Origin: Bowmanella denitrificans
Lineage (GTDB): Bacteria > Pseudomonadota > Gammaproteobacteria > Enterobacterales > Alteromonadaceae
Assembly (NCBI RefSeq): GCF_002887595.1
Contig: NZ_PEBU01000008.1
Span: 1 to 64,000, forward strand
Reading direction: 5' to 3'
Length of the DNA stretch: 64,000 bases
A program made the position numbers and the translations under genes. How positions within the stretch are numbered: the stretch's first letter is position 1; each line of letters starts with the position of its first letter. The notes beneath the pieces were generated by a model, which saw only the letters and a list, made by a program, of their open reading frames with translations, had not been told where the DNA came from and searched no databases. Below are positions 35,823-44,089 of this stretch, piece by piece.

Positions 35823-36926
35823 TTAATTTTTCTGAGCATAAACCGGGTAATCGGTGTACCCACGTTCATCACCACCGAACAACGTTGTTGGATCTGAAAT
35901 GTCATTTAGCGGTAGGTTATTTGCTAATCGATAGGGTAAATCAGGATTGGCCAAAAATTTCCGACCAAAAGCAACGTAGTCAACTAAATTGTTATTAATT
36001 AGTTCGTCAGCTTTATCTAGTGTGTAATTACCCGCAACAACAATTGCGCCAGAGAAGTTTTCACGGAGTTGCTGACGAAATGCTTTCGTAACCGTTGGAG
36101 CATCGTCCCAATCGGCTTCTGCAAGGTGAATGTATGCGATACCCAACTCATCAACATATTTTGCTAGCAACAAAATTGCGTCAATTGCTTCTGGGTCATT
36201 CATACCTCTTTGGGTAATAAATGGCGCTAATCTTATCGCGGTGCGCTCAGCGCCTATTTCATCACTAATGGATTTAATGATCTCTAACGCAAAGCGAATG
36301 CGATTTTCTAAACTGCCGCCATATTCGTCGTTTCGTTTATTTGATGTACTTCGTAAAAATTGGTCAATTAAATAACCGTTTCCTGCATGCACTTCTACAC
36401 CGTCAAATCCCGCTTCAATAGCGTTAACTGCAGCTTGGCGGTAGTCTTCCACAATACCTTTGATTTCTTGCCTAGATAACGCCCGTGGGATAGGACAGTC
36501 AAGCATACGGCCAACGCCATCATCACCCACGACCCACACTTGTGCGTCAGGTGCTAAGGCACTCGGTGCAACGGGTAGTCCATCAGGGTGAAACACAGGA
36601 TGTGACATCCGGCCAACATGCCAAAGCTGAGAAAAAATAATGCCATCATTGTCATGAATAGCCTTCGTGACTTTCTTCCAACCGTCAATTTGTGCTTGTG
36701 TGTAAATGCCCGGTGTAAAGGAGTAACCTTTACCTTGTGCTGAAATTTGTGTCGCTTCTGAAACGATAAAGCCAGCACTTGCCCGTTGTGCATAGTAAGT
36801 TGCCATCAAATCAGTGGGGATATCACCGGGCTGCGCGGTACGAGAACGCGTCATAGGTGCCATCACCACTCTATTATTGGTATTAAGGTTTCCAAGTTTG
36901 CCTGTATTAAATAATGCATTTTTCAT
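35823..36926 (-). CDS. Alkene reductase, Old Yellow Enzyme family
   Basis: 367 aa NemA-like FMN oxidoreductase. TIM-barrel motifs: VVMAPMTRSR, SQLWHVGRMSHP, GVEVHAGNGYLIDQFL (substrate-binding His and Asn), YGGSLENRIRFALEI, VVAGNYT and DYVAFGRKFLANPDLP. It would reduce alpha,beta-unsaturated carbonyls or nitro compounds with NADPH. It is the second gene of the LysR-controlled operon, 13 nt after the VOC gene. Confidence 0.93.
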   Translation of the reverse strand: MKNALFNTGKLGNLNTNNRVVMAPMTRSRTAQPGDIPTDLMATYYAQRASAGFIVSEATQISAQGKGYSFTPGIYTQAQIDGWKKVTKAIHDNDGIIFSQLWHVGRMSHPVFHPDGLPVAPSALAPDAQVWVVGDDGVGRMLDCPIPRALSRQEIKGIVEDYRQAAVNAIEAGFDGVEVHAGNGYLIDQFLRSTSNKRNDEYGGSLENRIRFALEIIKSISDEIGAERTAIRLAPFITQRGMNDPEAIDAILLLAKYVDELGIAYIHLAEADWDDAPTVTKAFRQQLRENFSGAIVVAGNYTLDKADELINNNLVDYVAFGRKFLANPDLPYRLANNLPLNDISDPTTLFGGDERGYTDYPVYAQKN

Positions 36927-36939
36927 ATTCTTAACCTTA

Positions 36940-37356
36940 TTAATGAATGTCGTTTCTCGAAAATAGAATTTCGATTTTTAGGCCATCAGGGCCGGTGATA
37001 AATATTTGATGTTCGTTTGCTTCGGGTATCTCACGTTCAACAAAATGCACATTTAAAGTTAACAAACGACCTTTGATTCTTTGGTAGTCATTTGAGATAA
37101 ACGCTAAATGATCAACCGTTGGCAAGCTCGGTGCTGAACTGGGCTTTTCATCATGTCCCAGATAAAAAGATTGCTCAGGGTTAATATCATTTCTTCCTGC
37201 AATGTGGATACAAGGCACATTGAGTTCGTCATACAACCAAACACCAGCAAAACCAAACGGTGGGCGTTGCCCCTCTTTCAAGCCAAGTGTCTGTATTAAA
37301 AACTGCGACATTTCATTTAAATCAGATACCAGCAGTAATGCGTGATTCAATTGCAT
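36940..37356 (-). CDS. VOC-family (glyoxalase/dioxygenase fold) protein
   Basis: 138 aa from ATG 37356, with a full AAGGAGG. Single glyoxalase-fold unit: MQLNHALLLVSDLNEMSQFL, PTVDHLAFISNDYQRIKGRL, then ANEHQIFITGPDGLKIEILF, carrying the metal His and Glu positions. First gene of the operon; probably a lyase, isomerase or binding protein for reactive carbonyls. Confidence 0.87.
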   Translation of the reverse strand: MQLNHALLLVSDLNEMSQFLIQTLGLKEGQRPPFGFAGVWLYDELNVPCIHIAGRNDINPEQSFYLGHDEKPSSAPSLPTVDHLAFISNDYQRIKGRLLTLNVHFVEREIPEANEHQIFITGPDGLKIEILFSRNDIH

Positions 37357-37381
37357 ATCGACCTCCTTAAAGCGATGCAAT

Positions 37382-37392
37382 CAGTTTAACTG
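37382..37392. promoter_or_regulatory. Palindrome in the divergent VOC/LysR promoter
   Basis: CAGTT-T-AACTG is a perfect dyad 26-36 bp before the VOC start. It may be part of the LysR binding region or the operon promoter. The evidence is position and symmetry only. Confidence 0.35.
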
Positions 37393-37433
37393 TTTTGACT
37401 AAATTGATAATTGCTCGTAGAGTTAATTCACTA

Positions 37434-37448
37434 TTCAGAAAAACTGAA
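37434..37448. promoter_or_regulatory. LysR-type operator (T-N11-A)
   Basis: TTCAG-AAAAA-CTGAA is a perfect dyad containing the T-N11-A core of LysR regulators. It lies 5 bp before the LysR start codon and 78 bp before the divergent VOC operon, where a LysR recognition site is expected. Confidence 0.6.
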
Positions 37449-37453
37449 GAATC

Positions 37454-38377
37454 ATGACAAAAATTGATGATATGGCATTGTTCGTTCACGTAGTGAAAGC
37501 TGGAGGATTAGCGGCAGCGGGGCGAAAATTAGGGCTTTCACCCGCAAGTATGACGGCACGCATTAACCAAATTGAAAAGCGTTACGGCACAAGATTGTTG
37601 ACTCGAAATACACGAAGCATCTCGTTAACCGATGCTGGTGAGCGTTTTTATAGTGGCTGTTTGCGGGTAATTGAAGAAGTAGAAAATACTGAGAATATGC
37701 TACAAACATCGCAAAACACATTGCGAGGGCACTTACGGATATCGGCAACTTCTGATTTTGGCCGACAATATGTCGCACCAGCACTTGCCGAATTTACCAG
37801 TAACCACCCTGATGTTTCTCCTCATTTGATGTTATCTGATGACTTAATCAACATCATCGATGAAGGTGTTGATATCGCCTTTAGATTCGGTAATTTACCA
37901 GACAGTAATCTTATCAGCAGACCTTTAGCTCAAAATCGCCGTGTGTTATGCGCCTCTCCTGACTATATAAAACATAACGGGTTACCAAGACACCCAGAAG
38001 AGCTATCCAAGCACCGTTGTCTAATTCTAGAGCGCTCAGGCCAACCATTAAACGATTGGTATTTTGAAATTGATAATAAACGACAGTCAATAAAGGTAGA
38101 TCCGCATTTATCATGTTCAGATGGTGAAGTAATCAGACGTTGGGCACTTCAAGGTTATGGTATTGCTTTTAAGTCATTAATCGACATAAGAAAAGATCTA
38201 TCTAACAACAAGCTTGTATTGCTATTAGATGAATATGTACGAGGATTTAGCCATAGTGATACCGAAGTTGTCGGCGTACAAGCCATATATCCCAGTAGAC
38301 AATATCTGCCAATGCAGGTAAAAGCATTTTTAACTTTTTTTGAACAGTGGCTAAATACCCAAATTATCAAAACATAA
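37454..38377 (+). CDS. LysR-family transcriptional regulator
   Basis: 307 aa. N-terminal winged HTH (LFVHVVKAGGLAAAGRKLGLSPASMTARINQIEKRYGTRLLTRNTRSISLTDAG) and a periplasmic-binding-like effector domain. It is divergent from the VOC/OYE/ADH/deacetylase operon 97 bp away, which it most likely activates in response to an electrophilic substrate. Like that operon it is AT-richer than the surrounding chromosome, so the set probably arrived together. Confidence 0.92.
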   Translation: MTKIDDMALFVHVVKAGGLAAAGRKLGLSPASMTARINQIEKRYGTRLLTRNTRSISLTDAGERFYSGCLRVIEEVENTENMLQTSQNTLRGHLRISATSDFGRQYVAPALAEFTSNHPDVSPHLMLSDDLINIIDEGVDIAFRFGNLPDSNLISRPLAQNRRVLCASPDYIKHNGLPRHPEELSKHRCLILERSGQPLNDWYFEIDNKRQSIKVDPHLSCSDGEVIRRWALQGYGIAFKSLIDIRKDLSNNKLVLLLDEYVRGFSHSDTEVVGVQAIYPSRQYLPMQVKAFLTFFEQWLNTQIIKT

Positions 38378-39064
38378 AGTTGAGAGCACACAAATGGGGC
38401 CAAGTCTTGCATTTTGCATGGTGATATTACATTTTAAAACGGCCGTTGTTCGCTCAACCCAGCCATCCACAAGGTGCCATATGTGCAGAAATCCTAGCAC
38501 CTACATTAGTAAAAAGTTGGTTGGCCGTTAACGGACCAATAATTAGTCAAGCAAACCGACGGTGCCCTTAAGCGGCCCAAGCCGCTTTGACCCCCGCATT
38601 TCACAAATAATTATTTCTCCACCACGAAGATCAGAAGAACACGAAGAGTAGAAAATCGGATTTGCCCTTCGCGCACTTCGTGTTCTTCGTGGTGAAACAG
38701 ATTTTTTACCTGTAGTGGTGTCAGGAAACAGATTGAACAGCGTTAGCTGGCCTGAAAGGCAACAGGCAGGACGCTCGAATGGGACTGGTGCACCATGGAT
38801 GGAGTGTCATATCCAGCAGGGAAAGCCAAGTCAGAAACTCGCTCACCCCAGCCATTCACAAGTGGCATTAGTTCCGCAATCCTCGCACTTACGATAGCCA
38901 AAAGTTGGTTGGCAGTTGATAGACTAATTGTTAGTAAAATAAACCTATGACGCCCCTAAGCGGCCCAAGCCGCTTTGCCCCCGAAAAAACTCCCGGTAAT
39001 GATTTCTGGCGGTTCCGTCAGTGATAAAGATTCAACGCCTATTCTTATGTTCCCTTTGCTTTTT
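38378..39064. repeat. Gene-free block of interspersed repeats
   Basis: No gene. It holds two direct copies of the unit GCTCA[AC]CCCAGCCAT ... CTTAAGCGGCCCAAGCCGCTTTG (about 38450-38600 and 38842-38985), homologous to 32729-32870; between them are GCACTTCGTGTTCTTCGTGG text (38665) and the 38709-38822 repeat, a near-copy of 33508-33612. Confidence 0.75.
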
Positions 39065-39481
39065 TCAAACGGTCCAATCTTCCACTTGGAGACCCGGTAC
39101 CCGGCAAAACTCCTTCATGTTGTTCGTGACGACCACGCAATTCACAGCAATTGCATGACCGGCAATCGCCGCATCATTGGGGCCAATCGGTGTACCCAAG
39201 GCGGCAAGGTGCTGCTTGATGGCCGCAGTGGCATCCACCGCCTCTTTGTCCCAGGCTAATACGCTATCAATACGCGCCATAAACTGGTCAACGATGATGG
39301 AGTGCTTGGGCGAGGCCTTCTTGCCAATGGCACCAAACCTTAGCTCTGCATAGGTGATAGCAGAAACTACCAGACGGTCCTTGTTCTCTACATGCCCCTG
39401 AAGCACCTTCAGCAGAGTTTCAGGACGCTCTCGCATAATAAAAGAACAGATGTTGGTATCGAGCATATAGGTTTTCTTCAC
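39065..39481 (-). CDS. vapC: VapC-type PIN-domain RNase toxin
   Basis: 138 aa PIN nuclease. Acidic residues D8 (MLDTNICSF), E46 (ITYAELRFG) and D103 (IGPNDAAIAGHA) fit the Mg2+ site; VVTNNMKEF carries the fourth position. It would cleave tRNA or rRNA to stop growth. The GTG start overlaps the VapB stop by 4 nt (GTGA), the usual coupled antitoxin-toxin order. Confidence 0.94.
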   Translation of the reverse strand: MKKTYMLDTNICSFIMRERPETLLKVLQGHVENKDRLVVSAITYAELRFGAIGKKASPKHSIIVDQFMARIDSVLAWDKEAVDATAAIKQHLAALGTPIGPNDAAIAGHAIAVNCVVVTNNMKEFCRVPGLQVEDWTV

Positions 39482-39705
39482 AGCACAACCCGACCTTCTT
39501 CAATGACGTCGGGGCGTTCTACCAGGAAGTCGTCATCAGCTACATCTATTTCAGCGAAGCTGGTCCAGGTTTTCCGGGCAGGCCTCAGAATCACTGCGTC
39601 CCCTTCCCGGGTGATTTCCACTTCAGAGACGCCTTCAAATTCAAAATCCTTGGGCAGGCGAACGGCCTGGTTCCTGCCATTCTTAAAGAGTGATGCTGTT
39701 TTCAT
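39478..39705 (-). CDS. vapB: VapB-type antitoxin
   Basis: 75 aa from ATG 39705 with GAGGTGG. N-terminal AbrB/SpoVT-like DNA-binding fold (MKTASLFKNGRNQAVRLPKDFEF) and a C-terminal acidic tail (EIDVADDDFLVERPDVIEEG) that would fill the VapC active site. It probably represses its own promoter with VapC at the upstream GCATATG boxes. Confidence 0.94.
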   Translation of the reverse strand: MKTASLFKNGRNQAVRLPKDFEFEGVSEVEITREGDAVILRPARKTWTSFAEIDVADDDFLVERPDVIEEGRVVL

Positions 39706-39722
39706 TTTCCACCTCAATTAAA

Positions 39723-39779
39723 TGCATATGCCATATATAGGCTTAGCTTAGGCCTCCCCATGCATATGTCAAGCATATG
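39723..39779. promoter_or_regulatory. Likely VapBC operator: three GCATATG boxes
   Basis: TGCATATG occurs at 39723-39730 and 39761-39768 and GCATATG at 39773-39779, directly upstream of vapB. GCATATGC-type palindromes before vapB are the expected autoregulatory targets. Confidence 0.6.
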
Positions 39780-40001
39780 ATTGAATATTATGGTTTAGCT
39801 ATACACGGCCATTGAAACCATCAGCCATTACAACCAAGTGTTACTTGGGTGCGCAGTTCAGTGAATGAGACGCTCATGACAACGTTTTGAGACGTTCTGA
39901 CAACATCGATGAGAGTCCACAATAAAAAATAACCTAAAAACCTTGCGCCAGATCAACAAACATTTATAATTTTCAGAAATTACTGAAACTTCAAAAACAA
40001 C

Positions 40002-40565
40002 ATGAACCTTACCCCAAATCTAACCAGTTTTGTGATGCACTTCGGTGAAATGGGCAGCCGCTGGGGCTTTAACCGCACAGTGGGGCAGATGTATGCCCTG
40101 TTGGTGATCAGCGCCGAACCGCTGACGGCCAATGAGCTGGCCGAAACCCTGAATATTTCCCGCGGCAATGTCAGCATGGGCCTGAAGGAACTGCAGTCCT
40201 GGCAGTTAGTGCAGGTGTCCCATCTGCCGGGGGATCGTAAGGACTATTTCCGCGCCATCGGCAGTATCTGGGATATGGCCAAACGGGTCATTGAAGAGCG
40301 CCGTAAACGCGAAATCGACCCGACTTTGTCACTGCTCAGGGACATGCTGCTGGACAAGCCGGCCAGTGCCCAGGAAAAACATGCCCAGCAGCGCCTGCAG
40401 GAAATCCATGACTTGTTGGAGTCGGTTACCAATTGGACCAATGAGTTACAACGCCTTAGTCCGGATAACCTCAGCACCCTGCTTAAACTCAGCTCCGGGG
40501 TGGGTAAGGTACTGGATATGAAAGACAAGTTTATTGGTAAAGAGGAGCGTAAGAAAAACCGCTAG
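40002..40565 (+). CDS. GbsR/MarR-family transcriptional regulator
   Basis: 187 aa with a winged HTH (MYALLVISAEPLTANELAETLNISRGNVSMGLKELQSWQLVQVSHLPGDRKDYF) and a helical C-terminus. The GbsR/YvaV group regulates choline/glycine-betaine genes in Bacillus, but members upstream of bd-type oxidases are common in marine bacteria. It lies 59 nt before the oxidase genes in the same direction, so control of respiration genes is the simpler guess. Confidence 0.87.
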   Translation: MNLTPNLTSFVMHFGEMGSRWGFNRTVGQMYALLVISAEPLTANELAETLNISRGNVSMGLKELQSWQLVQVSHLPGDRKDYFRAIGSIWDMAKRVIEERRKREIDPTLSLLRDMLLDKPASAQEKHAQQRLQEIHDLLESVTNWTNELQRLSPDNLSTLLKLSSGVGKVLDMKDKFIGKEERKKNR

Positions 40566-40623
40566 CCCCTTTACTGTTAAGGCCCCCGGGCCGGTTGCTT
40601 CAATCACCAATGGGAGTTTTCTG

Positions 40624-41991
40624 ATGGAAGACGTACTGCTGCTTTCCCGGCTGCAATTTGCCGCCAATATCAGTTTCCATATTCTGTTTCCCACCATCAC
40701 CATCGCGCTGTGCTGGTTGCTGTGTTTTTTCAAAATTCGCTTTGACCTGACTCGGGATCCAGTGTGGATGCGCGCCTACCGCTTCTGGGTCAAGGTGTTT
40801 GCCCTGAGTTTTGCGCTGGGGGTGGTGTCCGGTATTACCATGTCATTCCAGTTTGGCACTAACTGGCCGGGCTTTATGGAAAAGGTCGGTAATATTGCCG
40901 GGCCGTTGCTGGGCTATGAGGTATTAACCGCGTTTTTCCTGGAAGCCACCTTCCTCGGTGTGATGCTGTTTGGCCAGGGCCGGGTGCCTAACTGGGTGCA
41001 TACGCTGGCCACCTGCATGGTGGCGGTGGGTACATCGATTTCCGCTTTCTGGATCCTGGCGCTGAATTCCTGGATGCAGACCCCGCAAGGCTTTGAGATG
41101 CGTGACGGCGTGGCCCATGTGCTGGACTGGTGGGCGGTGATCTTTAATCCGTCATTCCCCTACCGTCTGGCGCATATGCTACTGGCGTCCGGCCTGACCG
41201 CCAGTTTCTTGATGGCGGGCTTATCGGCCTACCGGATTTATCGCGGCGACGCCAAACGGGCACCGCGTCTGGCTCTGAAAACCGCCATGACCTTTGCCGC
41301 CATTTTAATGCCGCTGCAAATTCTGGTGGGCGATCTGCATGGTCTGAATACCTTTAAGCATCAGCCGCAAAAAGTCGCCGCCATGGAAGGGGTATGGGAA
41401 ACAGAACAAGGTGCGCCCCTGCTGCTGTTTGCCATTCCTGATGAGAAGCAGCGTACCAACCATCTGGCCATCGGCATCCCCAATATGGCCAGTCTGATCC
41501 TGACCCATAAAGTGGACGGTGAAATTCGCGGTCTGAACGAGTTTATTGGCGAGCATCCGCCGGTCAAACCGGTGTTCTACGGCTTTCGGATTATGGTTGG
41601 TATTGGCATGTTGATGTTGCTGGTGGCCTGGATAGGCAGCTATCAGCTATGGCGTCACAATACGCTGTCGCCCTGGCTGCTGAAAACCACCATGGCCATG
41701 ACCTTTTCCGGCTGGGTGGCCACCCTGGCTGGCTGGTATGTAACCGAAATTGGCCGCCAGCCTTATTTAGTCAGCGGTGTGCTGCGTACCGCCGAGGCGG
41801 TAACAGATATTGCCCCGGGCAATGTGCTGCTGACCTTTATCCTGTATATCAGCCTGTACGCCTTCTTGCTGGTCGCCTATATCCGTACTTTGCTGCTAAT
41901 GGCACGCAAAGCAGTGGAGATTGAAGAAATCCAGCCCCATGAACATCCAAACCATCGGGACAATGCCCCACTGGCACAAGGAGCTCACTGA
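40624..41991 (+). CDS. Cytochrome bd-type ubiquinol oxidase subunit I (CioA-like)
   Basis: 455 aa from ATG 40624 with GGGAG. Quinol oxidase subunit with nine membrane segments; haem ligands include H19 (QFAANISFHILFP) and the later His/Met positions, with E-rich motif GYEVLTAFFLEATFLGVMLFG. The short Q-loop and 455-residue length (E. coli CydA has 522) fit the cyanide-insensitive CioA type. It reduces O2 to water without proton pumping. Its stop overlaps the subunit II start by one base. Confidence 0.93.
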   Translation: MEDVLLLSRLQFAANISFHILFPTITIALCWLLCFFKIRFDLTRDPVWMRAYRFWVKVFALSFALGVVSGITMSFQFGTNWPGFMEKVGNIAGPLLGYEVLTAFFLEATFLGVMLFGQGRVPNWVHTLATCMVAVGTSISAFWILALNSWMQTPQGFEMRDGVAHVLDWWAVIFNPSFPYRLAHMLLASGLTASFLMAGLSAYRIYRGDAKRAPRLALKTAMTFAAILMPLQILVGDLHGLNTFKHQPQKVAAMEGVWETEQGAPLLLFAIPDEKQRTNHLAIGIPNMASLILTHKVDGEIRGLNEFIGEHPPVKPVFYGFRIMVGIGMLMLLVAWIGSYQLWRHNTLSPWLLKTTMAMTFSGWVATLAGWYVTEIGRQPYLVSGVLRTAEAVTDIAPGNVLLTFILYISLYAFLLVAYIRTLLLMARKAVEIEEIQPHEHPNHRDNAPLAQGAH

Positions 41992-42989
41992 TGATACTTG
42001 ACGCACATTTGCCCTATATATTTGTCGGCCTGATGGGCTTAGCGGTGCTGGTTTACGCCATTCTGGATGGCTACGACCTGGGGGTGGGCATACTGCTGCC
42101 CCTAAAACACGAAGATAAAAGCGATCAGATGATTGCCTCTATTGGCCCGTTCTGGGACGCCAATGAAACCTGGCTGGTGCTGGCCATCGGCATCTTATTT
42201 ATTGCCTTTCCCAGTGCTCATAGTCTGGTGCTTAAAGAGCTGTATTTGCCTGCGACCTTTATGCTGTTTGGCCTGATTTTACGGGGGGTGGCGTTTGACT
42301 TTCGCGCCAAGGTTAAACAAACCCGCAAAGCCAACTGGGACAAAGCGTTTAAGTTCGGCTCGTTATTAGCGTCCTTTATGCAAGGCTATATGTTGGGCAT
42401 GTATATTATGGGCTTTGAGCATAGTCTGCAGGCCGAAGTGTTCGCCCTGCTCAGCGGCTTGGGTGTCACAGCCGCCTATTGCTTTATTGGTGCCTGCTGG
42501 CTGATTATGAAAACCGAAGGTGAATTGCAGCAAAAAGCCATTCACTGGGCACGTAAAACCGGCTGGATTTGTTTTGCTGGGGTGCTGGCCGTTTGCCTGG
42601 TCAATCCCCTGATTAACTCATCAGTACTGGAACGTTGGACCAGCCTGCCCTTCGCTCTGTTTATCTGGCCGATCCCCTTTGTCAGCCTGTGCCTGTTTGT
42701 GCTGTGTCACCAGGTGCTGAAACGTTTGCCACTGCAAAACGATGCAGGTTGCTGGGTACCTTTTATGATTGCCCTGTTTATCTTTCTGTTTTGCTTTCAG
42801 GGCCTGGCCGTCAGTTTCTTTCCGGATATTGTACCGGGTCGCCTGGATATCTTCGAAGCTGCCAGCGCGCCATCTTCCCTGCGTTTTATCCTGGTCGGCG
42901 CATTGATTGTGGTGCCCTGTATCCTGGCATACACCGCCTGGTCTTACCGGGTCTTCTGGGGCAAAGTACGGGAGCTGCGCTACTACTAG
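41991..42989 (+). CDS. cydB: Cytochrome bd-type oxidase subunit II (CioB/CydB)
   Basis: 332 aa, eight to nine membrane segments: ILDGYDLGVGILLP, IGPFWDANETWLVLAIGILFIAFP, and a closing WSYRVFWGKV. Partner of the subunit I gene with which it overlaps by one base (TGATG), after AAGGAGC. No CydX-like small gene was found behind it. Confidence 0.94.
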   Translation: MILDAHLPYIFVGLMGLAVLVYAILDGYDLGVGILLPLKHEDKSDQMIASIGPFWDANETWLVLAIGILFIAFPSAHSLVLKELYLPATFMLFGLILRGVAFDFRAKVKQTRKANWDKAFKFGSLLASFMQGYMLGMYIMGFEHSLQAEVFALLSGLGVTAAYCFIGACWLIMKTEGELQQKAIHWARKTGWICFAGVLAVCLVNPLINSSVLERWTSLPFALFIWPIPFVSLCLFVLCHQVLKRLPLQNDAGCWVPFMIALFIFLFCFQGLAVSFFPDIVPGRLDIFEAASAPSSLRFILVGALIVVPCILAYTAWSYRVFWGKVRELRYY

Positions 42990-43501
42990 TTTAGCGATCA
43001 TGATTCACCGCAGAGACGCAGAGAACGCTTACATTTCAATAGCTTATGATCTCAGCTATTGTGTCTCTTTGTGCCTCAGTGGTGACTATCTATTTGCGCA
43101 GAAAGATTAAAAACCACAGAGGCACAGAGAACACGGAGTTTTTACTAGCTTATATTTTTTGTCTTCTCTGTGACTTCTGCGTCTCGGCGGTGAAAACGTA
43201 TCTTTGCCGCAGGTTAGTTCATGTCATTTCGTGCGGTTCGTGGTCACTTTGCGTTCTTAGCTATGAAAAGGAAGCAAGTATTCACCGCAGAGAACGCTGA
43301 GATTTCAATAGTTTATGATCTTAGCTTTTGTGTCTTTTTGTGCCTCAGTGGTGACTATCTATTTGCGCAGAGAGATTAAAAACCACAGAGGCACAGAGAA
43401 CACGGAGTTTTTACTAGCCTGAAAACGCTTGTCTCTCTCCGTGAGCTCTGCGGCTCTGCAGTGAACAAGCTTTAAAGCGCACTCAGCGTCACCGCGAGAG
43501 A
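42990..43501. repeat. Two tandem copies of the GCACAGAGAACACGGAG repeat
   Basis: No gene. A unit of about 190 bp at 43002-43195 is repeated at about 43280-43465 with close identity (ATTCACCGCAGAGA ... CAATAG-TTATGATCT ... GGTGACTATCTATTTGCGC ... ACACGGAGTTTTTACTAGC). It is of the family seen at 9.5 kb and in the island. Confidence 0.85.
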
Positions 43502-43984
43502 CTAAAATGTATTGGCCGGGGCTTTTAAACCAAATCGGCCATGGTCGCGTAGGCAGAAATACCAGGCCCAGTATAAAAGCAACAACTGCAGCGGTGCGCG
43601 GATAAACAGATAAACCGGCCCCCACTGGTGTCCACCAAGCCCAGTGTGATGCAATGCCGCATAAATATTAGCCGGGAAGAACAGTATCAGGGTAGCCAGC
43701 GCCGCCATAGCAGCCCTTTTTCGCCAAGGCGGCAGCAATAATCCCAGCGCAATCAAACCTTCCAGTACACCGGTCAGATAAACCAGCCACTCAGCAAAGG
43801 GTATCCAGGGCGGCAGCATCTGCACCATACCGGCCGTTTTGATAAAGTGGCCTAGGCAAAAAAACAGATAGGCTAAGGCCAGCCCGTGCGCGCCGCCCAG
43901 CCTCTGCCAATCCTGTAGACTAAATAACCGATAAATCCCCAACGGCAGGGTCAGTAAAAAAAGTACGATAAGGGGTGTGATCAC
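43502..43984 (-). CDS. DoxX-like membrane protein
   Basis: 160 aa with four membrane helices (ITPLIVLFLLTLPLGIYRLF, GLALAYLFFCLGHFIKTA, LVYLTGVLEGLIALGLLL, AALATLILFFPANIYAAL) and a final PVYLFIRAPLQLLLLYWAWYF typical of DoxX. Role unknown; family members are linked to oxidative stress or quinone chemistry. The start is GTG with GAGGAG. Confidence 0.82.
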   Translation of the reverse strand: MITPLIVLFLLTLPLGIYRLFSLQDWQRLGGAHGLALAYLFFCLGHFIKTAGMVQMLPPWIPFAEWLVYLTGVLEGLIALGLLLPPWRKRAAMAALATLILFFPANIYAALHHTGLGGHQWGPVYLFIRAPLQLLLLYWAWYFCLRDHGRFGLKAPANTF

Positions 43985-44089
43985 GGAAACTCCTCAGTAT
44001 TTGTGCGGCTTGAAACTGGCAGGCAGCATAGCTATTCTTGCCAACATTCGAATAATGCATTTAAAGCATACTGTTAATTCGGTTTTTGC

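Noticed and set aside
25305-39064. Chromosomal integron (cassette array)
   Set aside because: Single genes between repeats look like cassettes, but there is no integrase gene in the window and I cannot find paired RYYYAAC/GTTRRRY core sites at the gene ends.
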